A stretch of DNA of 64,000 nucleotides, taken from Nitrospirae bacterium GWF2_44_13 (GTDB taxonomy: Bacteria > Nitrospirota > Thermodesulfovibrionia > Thermodesulfovibrionales > UBA1546). Under the pieces are notes generated by a model. It ran no database searches and was not told the origin of the DNA. It saw only the letters and a list, made by a program, of their open reading frames with translations. Every line of letters starts with the position of its first letter. The first letter of the stretch is position 1. The translations under genes and the position numbers were made by a program. Positions 23,603-32,445 of this stretch are shown piece after piece. The stretch is taken from the NCBI GenBank assembly GCA_001805105.1, contig MHEE01000002.1, forward strand, positions 80,476 to 144,475. The letters are read 5' to 3'.

Positions 23603-25843
23603 ATGAAGGTCTTAAACGGTCTCAGCCTCACGCAGAATGCAATAAAAGTCCTTGAGAAAAGGTATCTCAAAAAGAATGAGGAAGGCAAAATCGTAGAGAC
23701 CCCCCATGAGCTTTTCAAAAGGGTTGCGCGGAGTGTTGCAGCCGCTGACCCTCACTATGGAAAGACAGAAGCTGAAGTCAATGCCACAGAATCATCTTTT
23801 TATGAAATGATGACTTCTCTTGATTTCCTCCCCAACAGCCCCACGCTGATGAATGCAGGAAGGAGATTGGGACAGCTCTCTGCATGTTTTGTCCTACCTG
23901 TTGATGATTCAATGGAATCCATATTTGATGCGGTGAAGAACGCCGCAATAATACATAAATCAGGAGGAGGCACAGGATTCAGTTTTTCAAGGCTCAGGCC
24001 CAACGGAGATGTCGTAGGCTCAACCAAAGGCGTATCATCAGGCCCGATATCATTCATGACAGTCTTTGATACGGCAACAGAGGCAGTAAAGCAGGGCGGG
24101 ACAAGAAGAGGCGCAAATATGGGCCTTTTGAGAGTTGACCATCCTGACATCATAAACTTCGTCACATGCAAAGATGAAAATACAAAGCTGAATAATTTTA
24201 ATATCTCGGTCGGGCTCACGGAAGAATTCATGAATGCCATGGCAGAAGACAGGCAGTATGACCTCTTAAATCCGCGCGCTCACAAAGTTACTCAAAGGCT
24301 CAAGGCAAAAGAAGTGTTTGGCCTGATAGTAACCCATGCATGGAAAAACGGAGAGCCGGGCATTGTGTTCCTTGACAGGGTAAATGAATCAAATCCCACT
24401 CCGCATATAGGTTCAATAGAATCAACAAACCCATGCGGAGAACAGCCATTGCTTCCATTCGAATCATGCAATCTCGGTTCAATCAATCTCGCAACCCACA
24501 TTACGCATGACGGTAAAGCGCAAGTGGACTGGCAGAAACTAAAAGACACCGCATGGAAAGCAGTGCATTTCCTTGACAACGTAATAGATGTAAACAAATA
24601 CCCGTTGAAGAAAATAGAGGAGATGACAAAGGCAAACAGAAAAATAGGGCTCGGCGTTATGGGATGGGCAGACATTCTCATTCAGATGAACATACCTTAC
24701 AATTCCGGCAGGGCAGTAGAGCTTGCCGAGGAGGTTATGGGATTTATACAGGCAGAGGGCAAAAAGGCATCATCAGCGCTCGCGGAAGAAAGAGGAGTTT
24801 TCGAAAATTATGAGGGAAGCATCTATGACGGAAAACTCAGAGTAAGAAACGCAACAGTTACAACCATCGCGCCGACAGGCACATTGTCAATAATCTCAGG
24901 GTGCTCATCAGGCATAGAGCCTTTATTCGCAGTCTCCTATGTAAGGACTGTTATGGAAGGCACAAAACTTATAGAGGTAAATCCGCATTTTGAAAAAGTC
25001 GCCAAAGAGCGGGGTTTCTGGAACAGGGAGTTGATGGAGAAAATAGCCGAGAAAGGGACGATAAAAGATTTTAATGAAATCCCTGATGATGTTAAGGCTG
25101 TGTTTGTCACAGCGCATGACATAACGCCTGAAGAGCATATAGTGATGCAGGCTGCCTTCCAGAAATACGTTGACAATGCAGTATCAAAAACAGTCAACTT
25201 CACACATGAGGCAACGCCAAAGGATGTTGAAGATGTATATCTGCTTGCATACAAACTTGGATGCAAAGGGGTCACTGTTTACAGAGACGGCTCAAGGGAA
25301 GAACAGGTTCTTACAACAGGCAAGTCAAAGGAAAAACCTCAGGCAGCGGATACATCTCACACACAAAAGATAATACCGAGGAAAAGGCCGGAGATGATTA
25401 AAGGCTCCACGCGCCTTATGAAAACAGGATGCGGACATCTCTATATAACAATCAACGAGGATGACAAAGGACATCTCTTTGAACTCTTTACGTCAATGGG
25501 CAAGGCAGGCGGGTGCGCTTCAAGCCAGGCAGAGGCCATCGGCAGGCTAATTTCCCTTGCTCTCCGCTCAAACATAGACCCTGATGAAGTAGTGAATCAG
25601 CTTAAGGGAATATCATGCCACCAGCCTTCATGGGCTGACGGAGGAAGAATACTCTCATGCTCTGATGCGATTGCAAGGGCCATCGAGAAATACAACGCAT
25701 CCGGCAGAAAAGGCAATGGCAACGGACACAAAGATTCTTTAGACATCATGCTGATAGGCGCATGCCCCGAATGCGGCGGCACAGTTGAGCACGAAAGCGG
25801 CTGCGCAGTCTGCCACAACTGCGGATTTACAAAATGCGGGTAG
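23603..25843 (+). CDS. nrdJ: Adenosylcobalamin-dependent (class II) ribonucleotide reductase
   Basis: It reduces ribonucleotides to deoxyribonucleotides using a thiyl radical made with B12, with or without oxygen. Visible are the first redox cysteine in QLSACFVLPV (Cys95), the GGTGFSFSRLRP loop, the finger loop NPCGEQPLLPFESCNLGSINL with the radical cysteine (about residues 280-292), the PTGTLSIISGCSSGIEP motif, a TSCPD-type module (about 580-690) and a C-terminal zinc ribbon (CPECGG...CAVCHNCGFTKCG) carrying the shuttle cysteines. At 746 residues it is a compact member. GGAGGAATTT precedes the ATG. No nrdAB or nrdD is in the window. Confidence 0.97.
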   Translation: MKVLNGLSLTQNAIKVLEKRYLKKNEEGKIVETPHELFKRVARSVAAADPHYGKTEAEVNATESSFYEMMTSLDFLPNSPTLMNAGRRLGQLSACFVLPVDDSMESIFDAVKNAAIIHKSGGGTGFSFSRLRPNGDVVGSTKGVSSGPISFMTVFDTATEAVKQGGTRRGANMGLLRVDHPDIINFVTCKDENTKLNNFNISVGLTEEFMNAMAEDRQYDLLNPRAHKVTQRLKAKEVFGLIVTHAWKNGEPGIVFLDRVNESNPTPHIGSIESTNPCGEQPLLPFESCNLGSINLATHITHDGKAQVDWQKLKDTAWKAVHFLDNVIDVNKYPLKKIEEMTKANRKIGLGVMGWADILIQMNIPYNSGRAVELAEEVMGFIQAEGKKASSALAEERGVFENYEGSIYDGKLRVRNATVTTIAPTGTLSIISGCSSGIEPLFAVSYVRTVMEGTKLIEVNPHFEKVAKERGFWNRELMEKIAEKGTIKDFNEIPDDVKAVFVTAHDITPEEHIVMQAAFQKYVDNAVSKTVNFTHEATPKDVEDVYLLAYKLGCKGVTVYRDGSREEQVLTTGKSKEKPQAADTSHTQKIIPRKRPEMIKGSTRLMKTGCGHLYITINEDDKGHLFELFTSMGKAGGCASSQAEAIGRLISLALRSNIDPDEVVNQLKGISCHQPSWADGGRILSCSDAIARAIEKYNASGRKGNGNGHKDSLDIMLIGACPECGGTVEHESGCAVCHNCGFTKCG

Positions 25844-25910
25844 AGGATTAAGGAATGTTTTTGATTGAGCGGACAGAGAAGGAGTTTAAAGGGACAAAAC
25901 AGAGGTCAAA

Positions 25911-27500
25911 ATGATTGAGACAGACAAGCTATTAACTACGAAAGAAGCCAGCGAATGGGCGACACAGTATTTAAGTAAAACTGTGACAACCGCTAATATT
26001 TCATACCTTATTCAATATGGACGAATCAAAAAAAATGGTGACAATGGAATGGCACAGGTTTCAAAGCAAGAATTAATTAATTACTATAAATCTTATAATG
26101 GCAACCGAGAAGTTTTATGGAAAGATCAACTCGGAGATGATTTAAACTGGGCGCTTTCTTTTGACCAATATAAAGAAGCCGAGACAACCAAACACGTTCA
26201 CAGACTTCACCCTTACAAGGGCAAATTCATCCCACAACTTGTTGAATATTTCCTTGACAGCCATACAGACAATTTCAAGAAAAAAGCATGTTTCAAAAAG
26301 GGCGATATAATTTTAGATCCATTTACCGGTAGTGGCACTGCTATGGTGCAAGCCTGTGAACTTGGAATGCATGCCATTGGCATAGATGTTTCTGCCTTCA
26401 ATGCGCTGATAAGTAATTCCAAAGTTGTGAAATATGACCTTGCAAAGGTTCAAATGGAAATCGACCGAATAACAAAAACGCTAAGAGCGTTCTTGTCAAA
26501 TTCTCATACGCTTAAATTTGAAGAGAAACTTTTGAAGTCACTTTATGAATTCAACAATAAATATTTTCCTGTACCCGAATATAAATACAAAGTCGAGCGC
26601 AATCAGATTAACGAGGAGAAATACGGCGCAGAAAAGGAAAAAGAATTTTTACCTATCTTCAATAAGCTCGTTAAAGCGTATAACATCAAATTAAAGCAAG
26701 ATAAGGCCAATACATTCTTGGACAAGTGGTATTCCCAACACATCAGAGAAGAAATTCAGTGTGTGTTTGATGAAATCAAAAAAATAAAAGATGCTGATAC
26801 CAAAAGAATCATCAGTATTATTTTGAGCAGAACTATTCGCTCATGTAGGGCCACAACACACGCCGACTTAGCAACATTGATTGAGCCAATTACAGCAACG
26901 TATTACTGTGCAAAACACGGCAAGGTTTGTAAGCCCTTGTTCTCCATTCTAAAGTGGTGGGAAACTTATACTAAGGATACTGTAAAACGTCTTTTGCAAT
27001 TTGACAAATTGAGAACTCAAACTTTTCAAGTATGCTTAACTGGTGACAGCAGAACAATTGATATATTCAATGAACTTGAAAAGAAAAATCCGGCCTTCGC
27101 AGATTTGGCGAGAAAGCAAAAAATCAAAGGAATATTTTCAAGTCCACCCTACGTTGGACTAATTGATTATCACGAACAACATGCTTATGCCTATGACCTC
27201 TTTGGTTTTAAACGCAAAGATGATTTAGAAATCGGCCCGCTCCACAAAGGACAAAGCAAAGAAGCCAAGCAAAACTACATTCAAGGAATAATAGACGTTT
27301 TAATCAACTGCAAAAAATATTTAGTAGACGATTATGATATTTTCCTTGTAGCCAATGACAAATATAATATATATCCTACTATTGCAGAAAATGCTGGCAT
27401 GCGAATCGTTAATCAATTCAAACGCCCTGTATTGAACCGCACGGAGAAAGATAAAGGGGCATATGCGGAAATAATTTTTCATTTTAAAGAGAGAGAATAA
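25911..27500 (+). CDS. Site-specific DNA methyltransferase (amino-methylating, SPPY type)
   Basis: The 529-residue enzyme has an N-terminal helix-turn-helix-like segment (about 8-62, LLTTKEASEWATQYL) and a methyltransferase core. This starts with HRLHPYKGKFIPQL and the AdoMet-binding motif I LDPFTGSGTAMVQA (about 135-147), followed by GIDVSAFN. A long variable region (about 165-400), presumably target recognition, separates it from catalytic motif IV SPPY (411-414). SPPY is the usual form in N4-cytosine methyltransferases, though N6-adenine cannot be excluded. Sampled GC is about 28 %, far below nrdJ next door. It is the first gene of a three-gene cassette; the next ATG overlaps its TAA by one base. 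Confidence 0.88.
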   Translation: MIETDKLLTTKEASEWATQYLSKTVTTANISYLIQYGRIKKNGDNGMAQVSKQELINYYKSYNGNREVLWKDQLGDDLNWALSFDQYKEAETTKHVHRLHPYKGKFIPQLVEYFLDSHTDNFKKKACFKKGDIILDPFTGSGTAMVQACELGMHAIGIDVSAFNALISNSKVVKYDLAKVQMEIDRITKTLRAFLSNSHTLKFEEKLLKSLYEFNNKYFPVPEYKYKVERNQINEEKYGAEKEKEFLPIFNKLVKAYNIKLKQDKANTFLDKWYSQHIREEIQCVFDEIKKIKDADTKRIISIILSRTIRSCRATTHADLATLIEPITATYYCAKHGKVCKPLFSILKWWETYTKDTVKRLLQFDKLRTQTFQVCLTGDSRTIDIFNELEKKNPAFADLARKQKIKGIFSSPPYVGLIDYHEQHAYAYDLFGFKRKDDLEIGPLHKGQSKEAKQNYIQGIIDVLINCKKYLVDDYDIFLVANDKYNIYPTIAENAGMRIVNQFKRPVLNRTEKDKGAYAEIIFHFKERE

Positions 27501-29212
27501 TGGATATTATTATTGAAGGGTATTTAAAAAGATTTGTCGATGATTTTGAGTTAGACAAATCTGAGAAAGAAATAAACTTTGAAAAATTTTGTCATTATTC
27601 AATTTTAAAAAATGAGTTGTCATTTTTAGATGATAATGACTTAGATGATGTTGGAGTTGGAAAAAACAAAGGCATTGATGGAATTTGCTTTTCCATTGAT
27701 GGCAATATTATTACTTCACTAAACGAGATAGAAGATTTAAGCGTAACTAAAAGGAATTTTGACATAACAATATATTTCTTTCAGGCAAAAACATCTCCGA
27801 AATTCGAGGATAGCGAGATAGCCAATTTTTGTGACACTGTAATTGATTTTTTATCTGAAAAACCGAAGTATTCATTTACGTCCGAAACGAAAGAATATCA
27901 CAATCTTTACTTAGAGATTTTGAAACTGCTTTCTTACGTTAAATCATTTAATTGCAAATTATTTTATTGTTCAACGGGGACGTGGAATAATGAAACTAGT
28001 TGTGCAACAACAATAGAAAAAAAGAAGGAAATATTAAAAAGTACGGGCAATTTTAAAAATAAAACTGATATTGTTGAAATAATTCCTGTTGACAATGAGA
28101 AATTGAGAAAGTTGTTTGATAGAGCGAATCAGCCTTTAAATACGGAGTTTACATTTTCACGCAAGATTGCGCTAAAGGAGATAAATAAGGTAAGAGAATC
28201 ATATATTGGTATTTTACCTTTCAAAGAATATAAGGAAGTTATAATTGATAGTGCTTCTGGAAAATTAAAGCCATTGTTTTACGACAACGTGCGAGACTTT
28301 CTTGGAATAGACGAAGAAGTAAATGACAAAATCAACCATACACTTCAAGAAAAACAATACGCATTATTTCAATTGTTAAATAATGGCATTACTATTATTG
28401 CTGAAGATAATAAGGGGCGAGGTGATAAATTTATTTTAACAAACTCTCAAATTGTAAATGGGTGTCAAACATCTAATGTATTATTCTTAAATAAAGATTT
28501 AGAAGGAATAGATAGTTTATTTATTCCAATTAAACTCATTATCACTGATGACCCAGATATACGAGATAGAGTTATTGTTTCTACTAATAACCAAACTGAA
28601 ATAAAGGAGGAACAATTATTAGCATTGACTTCCTTTCAAAAGGGATTAGAGGAGTTTTACAAATACATGGGAGATGGATTATATTATGAAAGAAGAAAAT
28701 CTCAATACACTTATGACCCAAGCATAAAGAAAAAATCTATTGTTGATATTAGAGAACAGATTAAATCTTATGTCGCAATGTTTCTTGAAGAACCACATGT
28801 TGTATCGGGTTATTTTGGCAAGGTTTATAAGGATAGGAAAAGTAGCATTTTTAATAAAGACCATAAGTTTGACCCTTACTATTTAAGTGGATTGTTGCAA
28901 TACATGTTTAAGCATTTTTTAAATTCAAAAAAGATTGAAAGAAAATATAATAAAGCGAGGTATCACTTATTTATGCTTTTCAGAAAGATTACCGAACCAA
29001 ATGAAAAACCCAATCCTACCGACAAAAAAAATAAAGCATATTGTGATGCCATTCTAAAAATTATAAAAAATGAATCTAAATGTTTAAAACATTTTAATAA
29101 TGCTATTGAGGTTATTGATAGTTCTGAGATAAATATTGATGACCCTAAAGAAATTTATAAAAAATCAACTACAAATGCTTTGATTGAAGAATTTAATAAG
29201 ATATATAAATAA
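27500..29212 (+). CDS. AIPR-family (abortive infection phage resistance) protein
   Basis: A 570-residue soluble protein with the AIPR signature: FQLLNNGITIIAEDN near residue 290, then LTNSQIVNGCQTSNVLF near 315, followed by the NNQTEIKEEQLLAL segment. The N-terminal part (about 1-200) has an acidic cluster and a FFQAKTSPKFEDSEI stretch with a Gln-x-Lys that resembles the end of a nuclease-like fold; this is uncertain. AIPR proteins are linked to phage defence but their biochemistry is poorly known. It lies between the methyltransferase and the restriction enzyme with one-base TAATG overlaps at both ends, so it is probably a working part of the cassette. About 28 % GC in sampled lines. Confidence 0.83.
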   Translation: MDIIIEGYLKRFVDDFELDKSEKEINFEKFCHYSILKNELSFLDDNDLDDVGVGKNKGIDGICFSIDGNIITSLNEIEDLSVTKRNFDITIYFFQAKTSPKFEDSEIANFCDTVIDFLSEKPKYSFTSETKEYHNLYLEILKLLSYVKSFNCKLFYCSTGTWNNETSCATTIEKKKEILKSTGNFKNKTDIVEIIPVDNEKLRKLFDRANQPLNTEFTFSRKIALKEINKVRESYIGILPFKEYKEVIIDSASGKLKPLFYDNVRDFLGIDEEVNDKINHTLQEKQYALFQLLNNGITIIAEDNKGRGDKFILTNSQIVNGCQTSNVLFLNKDLEGIDSLFIPIKLIITDDPDIRDRVIVSTNNQTEIKEEQLLALTSFQKGLEEFYKYMGDGLYYERRKSQYTYDPSIKKKSIVDIREQIKSYVAMFLEEPHVVSGYFGKVYKDRKSSIFNKDHKFDPYYLSGLLQYMFKHFLNSKKIERKYNKARYHLFMLFRKITEPNEKPNPTDKKNKAYCDAILKIIKNESKCLKHFNNAIEVIDSSEINIDDPKEIYKKSTTNALIEEFNKIYK

Positions 29213-29994
29213 TGGCACTATCGTCGGAGCAAATTAATAATGTAGCGACTGTTTTAAAAAATAGCTTACGGCATAAATTTCAAAACTACAATCCAGAGCC
29301 AGCGTCGATGCCTTTTCATACGAGACTACTCGGCAAAGATAGACTGGCTTTGTATTCCTTCATACATTCTTTAAATACAAATTTCGGCACAAGTATCTTT
29401 GAGCCGGTTGCAAAGGCAGTAGCGGTTGCAAATTTCCAGAGCGCATTATCGCAGCAAGTGGCTGGGTCTCAGATTAGCTCAGAAGCTCATAATGTCATTC
29501 AAAACATTATGGATAATCTTTCAACAGCAAATTCCAATCCTGATAAGCCAATTGAAATAGAAGCCCTTAGAGCTGTTTGCCAGCAAGGACAGATGAGGAA
29601 AGTAAAACTCACAAAGGTTGATATTAAACTTATTGCACATGATGGGACTATTTATCTCTTTGATATTAAAACGGCAAAGCCTAATGCGGGAGGATTTAAA
29701 GAATTTAAGAGAACACTTTTAGAATGGGTTGCAGCGGCCTTGGCTGATAACCCAAGTGCAAATGTTCAGACTATAATTGCAATTCCTTACAATCCTTATG
29801 ATCCGCAACCTTACAATCGGTGGACCATGAGAGGGATGTTAGACTTGCAAAACGAATTAAAAGTGGCTGAAGAATTTTGGGACTTTCTTGGTGGCCAGGG
29901 CACCTATCAACAGTTGCTCGATATTTTTGAACATGTTGGCATTGAATTACGGCCAGAAATTGACGAGTATTTTGCAAGATATAATCAGACCTAA
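29212..29994 (+). CDS. Type II restriction endonuclease, TdeIII-like
   Basis: A 260-residue protein starting one base inside the AIPR stop. It has a PD-(D/E)xK-like active site: VDIKLIAHDG (about 136-145) followed by LFDIKTAKPNAGGF (about 150-163), giving D-(about 14)-DxK. The flanking KEFKRTLLEWVAAALA helix and IIAIPYNPYDPQPYNRW strand match my memory of the TdeIII/MjaII group, whose known members cut GGNCC. That specificity is not verified. An alternative is another PD-(D/E)xK restriction family. Position after a methyltransferase gene supports a restriction role. GC is about 40 % in a sampled line, higher than its two partners, so the cassette may be mosaic. Confidence 0.72.
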   Translation: MALSSEQINNVATVLKNSLRHKFQNYNPEPASMPFHTRLLGKDRLALYSFIHSLNTNFGTSIFEPVAKAVAVANFQSALSQQVAGSQISSEAHNVIQNIMDNLSTANSNPDKPIEIEALRAVCQQGQMRKVKLTKVDIKLIAHDGTIYLFDIKTAKPNAGGFKEFKRTLLEWVAAALADNPSANVQTIIAIPYNPYDPQPYNRWTMRGMLDLQNELKVAEEFWDFLGGQGTYQQLLDIFEHVGIELRPEIDEYFARYNQT

Positions 29995-30093
29995 GCCCCT
30001 CTCACCTTCTTTGCTAGTTTTTACTGCATGTTTTTACATTTTATGTATGCCCAATATCGGGTTGGTTGAACTCCGGAAGGAAGATTGACAAAA

Positions 30094-30768
30094 ATGTTTA
30101 AGCCCCCTGCTCCGCACATATCTGAAATAACACAAAAACTAAGGAAAGAGTATAAAGATTTTTCTCACTATAATAAAAAAAATCCTCTGGACGAACTTGT
30201 TTTTATACTTTGCAGCGTAAAGAGAAGCGAGAAGGTATATCTCAATGCTTATAGAACCTTTAAGCGCGCCTTCCCGAAATATAAAATGCTTGCCGATACT
30301 CCTGTAAGGAAGGTTAGTCAGGTAATTGCCTGGGGAGGCCTCCAAAATCAAAAAGCCATGGCTGTCAAGGCAATTATAAAAACTCTAATAAAGAAATTTG
30401 GTAAACCAACCCTTGCTCCTCTAAAAAAAATGTCGGATGAAGAATGTGAACAGTTTCTTTCTTCTCTCCCCGAGGTTGGGAAAAAAGTAGCCCGCTGTGT
30501 AATGCTGTATTCACTTGAGCGCCAAGTATTCCCTGTAGATTCACACTGTTGGAGAATTGCCAATAGGCTTGGATGGAATAAAGAAACTTGTAGCAGTAAA
30601 AAATGCTCGGTCAAAGATATGGATTTTTTACAGGAGCTTATCCCTCCTCCGATACGCTTCTCCTTACATGTAAATATGGTTTCTCACGGAAGAAAAATCT
30701 GCACTGCACGTTCTCCAAAATGTAATGCTTGCACAATAACCCGTTACTGCTCGAAAATTGGGTTGTAA
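30094..30768 (+). CDS. Endonuclease III-like DNA glycosylase (HhH-GPD, Fe-S)
   Basis: A 224-residue base-excision repair glycosylase. The helix-hairpin-helix LPEVGKKVARCVM (about 130-142) keeps the lysine that acts as nucleophile in endonuclease III, and VDSHCWRIANRLGW keeps the catalytic aspartate. The C-terminal cysteines follow C-x6-C-x2-C-x5-C (CTARSPKCNACTITRYC), the Fe-S loop of the family. The frame opens at TTG 30085 but ATG 30094 with GGAAGGAAG upstream is the better start. It follows the restriction cassette by about 100 bp. It differs from a standard housekeeping Nth in its diverged N-terminal half, so it could be a mismatch or damage-specific enzyme moved with the cassette. Confidence 0.82.
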   Translation: MFKPPAPHISEITQKLRKEYKDFSHYNKKNPLDELVFILCSVKRSEKVYLNAYRTFKRAFPKYKMLADTPVRKVSQVIAWGGLQNQKAMAVKAIIKTLIKKFGKPTLAPLKKMSDEECEQFLSSLPEVGKKVARCVMLYSLERQVFPVDSHCWRIANRLGWNKETCSSKKCSVKDMDFLQELIPPPIRFSLHVNMVSHGRKICTARSPKCNACTITRYCSKIGL

Positions 30769-30892
30769 GATGTTATTATGGGAGCAACCTAATGAGGGCG
30801 GGGCTTTCTAAAAAGGAAACAACGGTTCTATTTATTAAAGCGTTATATGAAATTTTGGGTAGGTGTTGATGAACTTGAAAAGGAGGGCCTAA

Positions 30893-31090
30893 ATGATTGA
30901 TACCTCAAGGGTTATTTACTCACTAAGCATCGAAGACGTACAAAATGTTGCTGAAGAAGAACTTGGGCGACGGGCTTCAAAAAAGGAATTGAAAATAATT
31001 GAGGATAAAGTAGGTGATTACATTGATTGGCATGAGGCAATCAGCCTTTCACTGAATGATGCGATTAGCTCGCAAAAACCCAAACAGTAA
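30893..31090 (+). CDS. Small acidic protein of unknown function
   Basis: A 65-residue protein with a very good AAGGAGGGCC ribosome-binding site before its ATG. It is predicted mostly helical, with DVQNVAEEELGRRASKKELKIIEDKVGDYIDWHEAI giving two amphipathic helices and a conserved-looking GDYIDWHEAI end. No metal or catalytic motif is visible. Similar short proteins occur near mobile or defence genes, but I cannot name a family. It lies in the accessory region after the glycosylase gene. Confidence 0.6.
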   Translation: MIDTSRVIYSLSIEDVQNVAEEELGRRASKKELKIIEDKVGDYIDWHEAISLSLNDAISSQKPKQ

Positions 31091-31150
31091 AGGATTCTGA
31101 TGCCAAGCAAACTATACTAATAAGACTGATGAGACAAATAGAACATATAA

Positions 31151-31234
31151 ATGAATAAAAAGAATGATAAATCAAATCTAATCCCTCCTCACGGCGGATA
31201 CTGGAATCTGAAATATCCCGGAAGGATTGACTAA
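31151..31234 (+). pseudogene. Truncated remnant of a four-helix-bundle suffix-domain protein
   Basis: A 27-codon frame, MNKKNDKSNLIPPHGGYWNL then KYPGRID and stop. The IPPHGGYxxLK start is typical of small four-helix-bundle (S23/IVP-like) suffix proteins that go on for about 170 residues with a YDxTxxF helix. Here the reading frame ends at once and no continuation is found downstream. It is best read as a decayed end of a transferred segment. Recognition rests on a short motif, so confidence is modest. Confidence 0.4.
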
Positions 31235-31282
31235 AAGGATAGCGGTTAATTAATATTTGAGAGGATTGAAAAGGAGCCGAAT

Positions 31283-31885
31283 ATGAAAATCAGGATTATT
31301 CTTTTAGGAATTTGCTTAATCATTGCGTGGAACTCCCATCCGGCGATGGGGGCTGACGCCCAGTTTTATTTCGACAGGGGCAATGGCTTTTTCAACGAAG
31401 GTGATTTTGACAAGGCCATCCCGGACTATACAAAAGCCATCTCAATAGACCCTAAATACGCTGAGGCCTACTTTAACCGCGGACAGGCCTATTTCAAAAA
31501 AGAAAAATATGAGGAGGCAATTAAGGATTACACCAAAGGCATTGACTTACAGCCTAAGGATGCCGAGATATACCACCGCCGGGGGCTTGCCTACTTCAAC
31601 AGAGGGCAATACAACAATGCCATTGAGGACGCAACCAAGGCAATATCCCTGAACCCGGATTTTGCCCTTGCCTATTATAACCGCGGTCTTGCCCATGCCA
31701 AGAAAGGGCGCTATGATGAAGCGATTGAAGACTATAACAAGGCTCTCACTATAATCCCGGGCTACGGCGAGGCTTATTTCTTCCGCGGTGTCGCTTACAC
31801 AAGGAAAGCTGCTGCTGATTTTAAAAAGGCATGCGACAAAGGGAATAAATATGCGTGCGACAACTATAAACAGCTTTCCGAATAA
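31283..31885 (+). CDS. Secreted tetratricopeptide-repeat protein
   Basis: A 200-residue protein with a signal peptide (about 1-23, cleaved after PAMGA) and four to five consecutive 34-residue TPR units. Each shows the pattern AxxYFNRGxAYFxKxxYxxAIxDYTKAIxLxP (units start near 25, 60, 94, 128 and 162). The last unit is short and ends in ACDKGNKYACDNYKQL, like the tail of Sel1/TPR proteins. It is presumably a periplasmic scaffold. AAGGAGCC precedes the ATG. A possible promoter TTGACT-18 bp-TAATAT lies at 31227-31256, over the end of the gene remnant. Confidence 0.88.
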   Translation: MKIRIILLGICLIIAWNSHPAMGADAQFYFDRGNGFFNEGDFDKAIPDYTKAISIDPKYAEAYFNRGQAYFKKEKYEEAIKDYTKGIDLQPKDAEIYHRRGLAYFNRGQYNNAIEDATKAISLNPDFALAYYNRGLAHAKKGRYDEAIEDYNKALTIIPGYGEAYFFRGVAYTRKAAADFKKACDKGNKYACDNYKQLSE

Positions 31886-31962
31886 TCTGCATTTATGAGT
31901 TAAGCAGGTGACGCTAAAGAACCTTACCGGAGCTGACTGCGCATACCGCCTCTATAAAAAAT

Positions 31963-31990
31963 TTGACATAGCTATTGAAAATGATATAAT
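31963..31990 (+). promoter_or_regulatory. Strong sigma70 promoter of the zinc-ribbon/DoxX operon
   Basis: TTGACA (31963-31968), a 16-bp spacer and a perfect TATAAT (31985-31990). The next ATG at 32026 has AAGGAGGAA. This is the closest match to consensus in the window, so the small protein that follows may be abundant. Confidence 0.75.
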
Positions 31991-32025
31991 TGGTTTAAAG
32001 TCTGAGAGGAAAAGGAGGAACTGTC

Positions 32026-32241
32026 ATGGCAAGATTAGTAACGTATGAATGCGACGAGTGCGGCTGCGAGGTCACTGTTAAGGAGATGCCTGAGACACAA
32101 CTGCGCCCCATCTATTGCTGCGGAATGGAGGTGGAAGAAATCTCCACTGCCAGGAAGAAGGCTGTAAAGACAACAAAAAAGACAGCTAAAAAGAAGGTTG
32201 CAAAGAAGAAAAAGACAGTTTCAAAGAAAAAGAAGAGATAA
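32026..32241 (+). CDS. Zinc-ribbon protein with histone-H1-like lysine tail
   Basis: A 71-residue protein in two parts. Residues 1-43 form a small metal site: YECDECGCEV and IYCCGMEVEEI, giving C-x2-C-x-C and a C-C-G-M pair, like rubredoxin-type or Zn-ribbon knuckles. Residues 44-71 are almost only Lys, Thr, Ala and Val in KKTAKKKVAKKKK repeats, like the C-terminal tails of histone H1 or bacterial nucleoid proteins. The combination suggests a nucleic-acid-binding protein, but this is inferred. It has a consensus promoter and ribosome-binding site and is followed within 12 bp by a second Cys-rich gene. Confidence 0.78.
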   Translation: MARLVTYECDECGCEVTVKEMPETQLRPIYCCGMEVEEISTARKKAVKTTKKTAKKKVAKKKKTVSKKKKR

Positions 32242-32253
32242 CGCAAACAGCAG

Positions 32254-32445
32254 ATGTGCACAACCTGTTATCCTGATGACATTGCGGTATGCCCGTCATG
32301 CAAAAGGGATGACGAAGCGTACAAGCTTGGCGAAGCTGATTCTCCCTTTGATTATCTGGGAGACGGAAAATTCAGATGCATCTGCGGTGAAGTTTTCTCT
32401 TTTGTAAAAACCGGTAAAGAGGCAAAACACAATGCCAATGTTTAA
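32254..32445 (+). CDS. Small cysteine-rich (zinc) protein
   Basis: A 63-residue protein, MCTTCYPDDIAVCPSCKRDD onward. Three cysteine pairs are seen: C-T-T-C, C-P-S-C and later FRCICGEVFSFV. Two zinc knuckles are likely. It starts 12 bp after the previous gene and its end overlaps doxX, so it belongs to the same transcript. No named family is recognised; it could help the H1-like zinc-ribbon protein or be a redox/metal sensor. Confidence 0.7.
   Translation: MCTTCYPDDIAVCPSCKRDDEAYKLGEADSPFDYLGDGKFRCICGEVFSFVKTGKEAKHNANV

Noticed and set aside
30784..30870. Short frame MRAGLSKKETTVLFIKALYE between the glycosylase and the 65-residue gene
   Set aside because: About 25 codons, no ribosome site and no recognisable motif; kept as non-coding.
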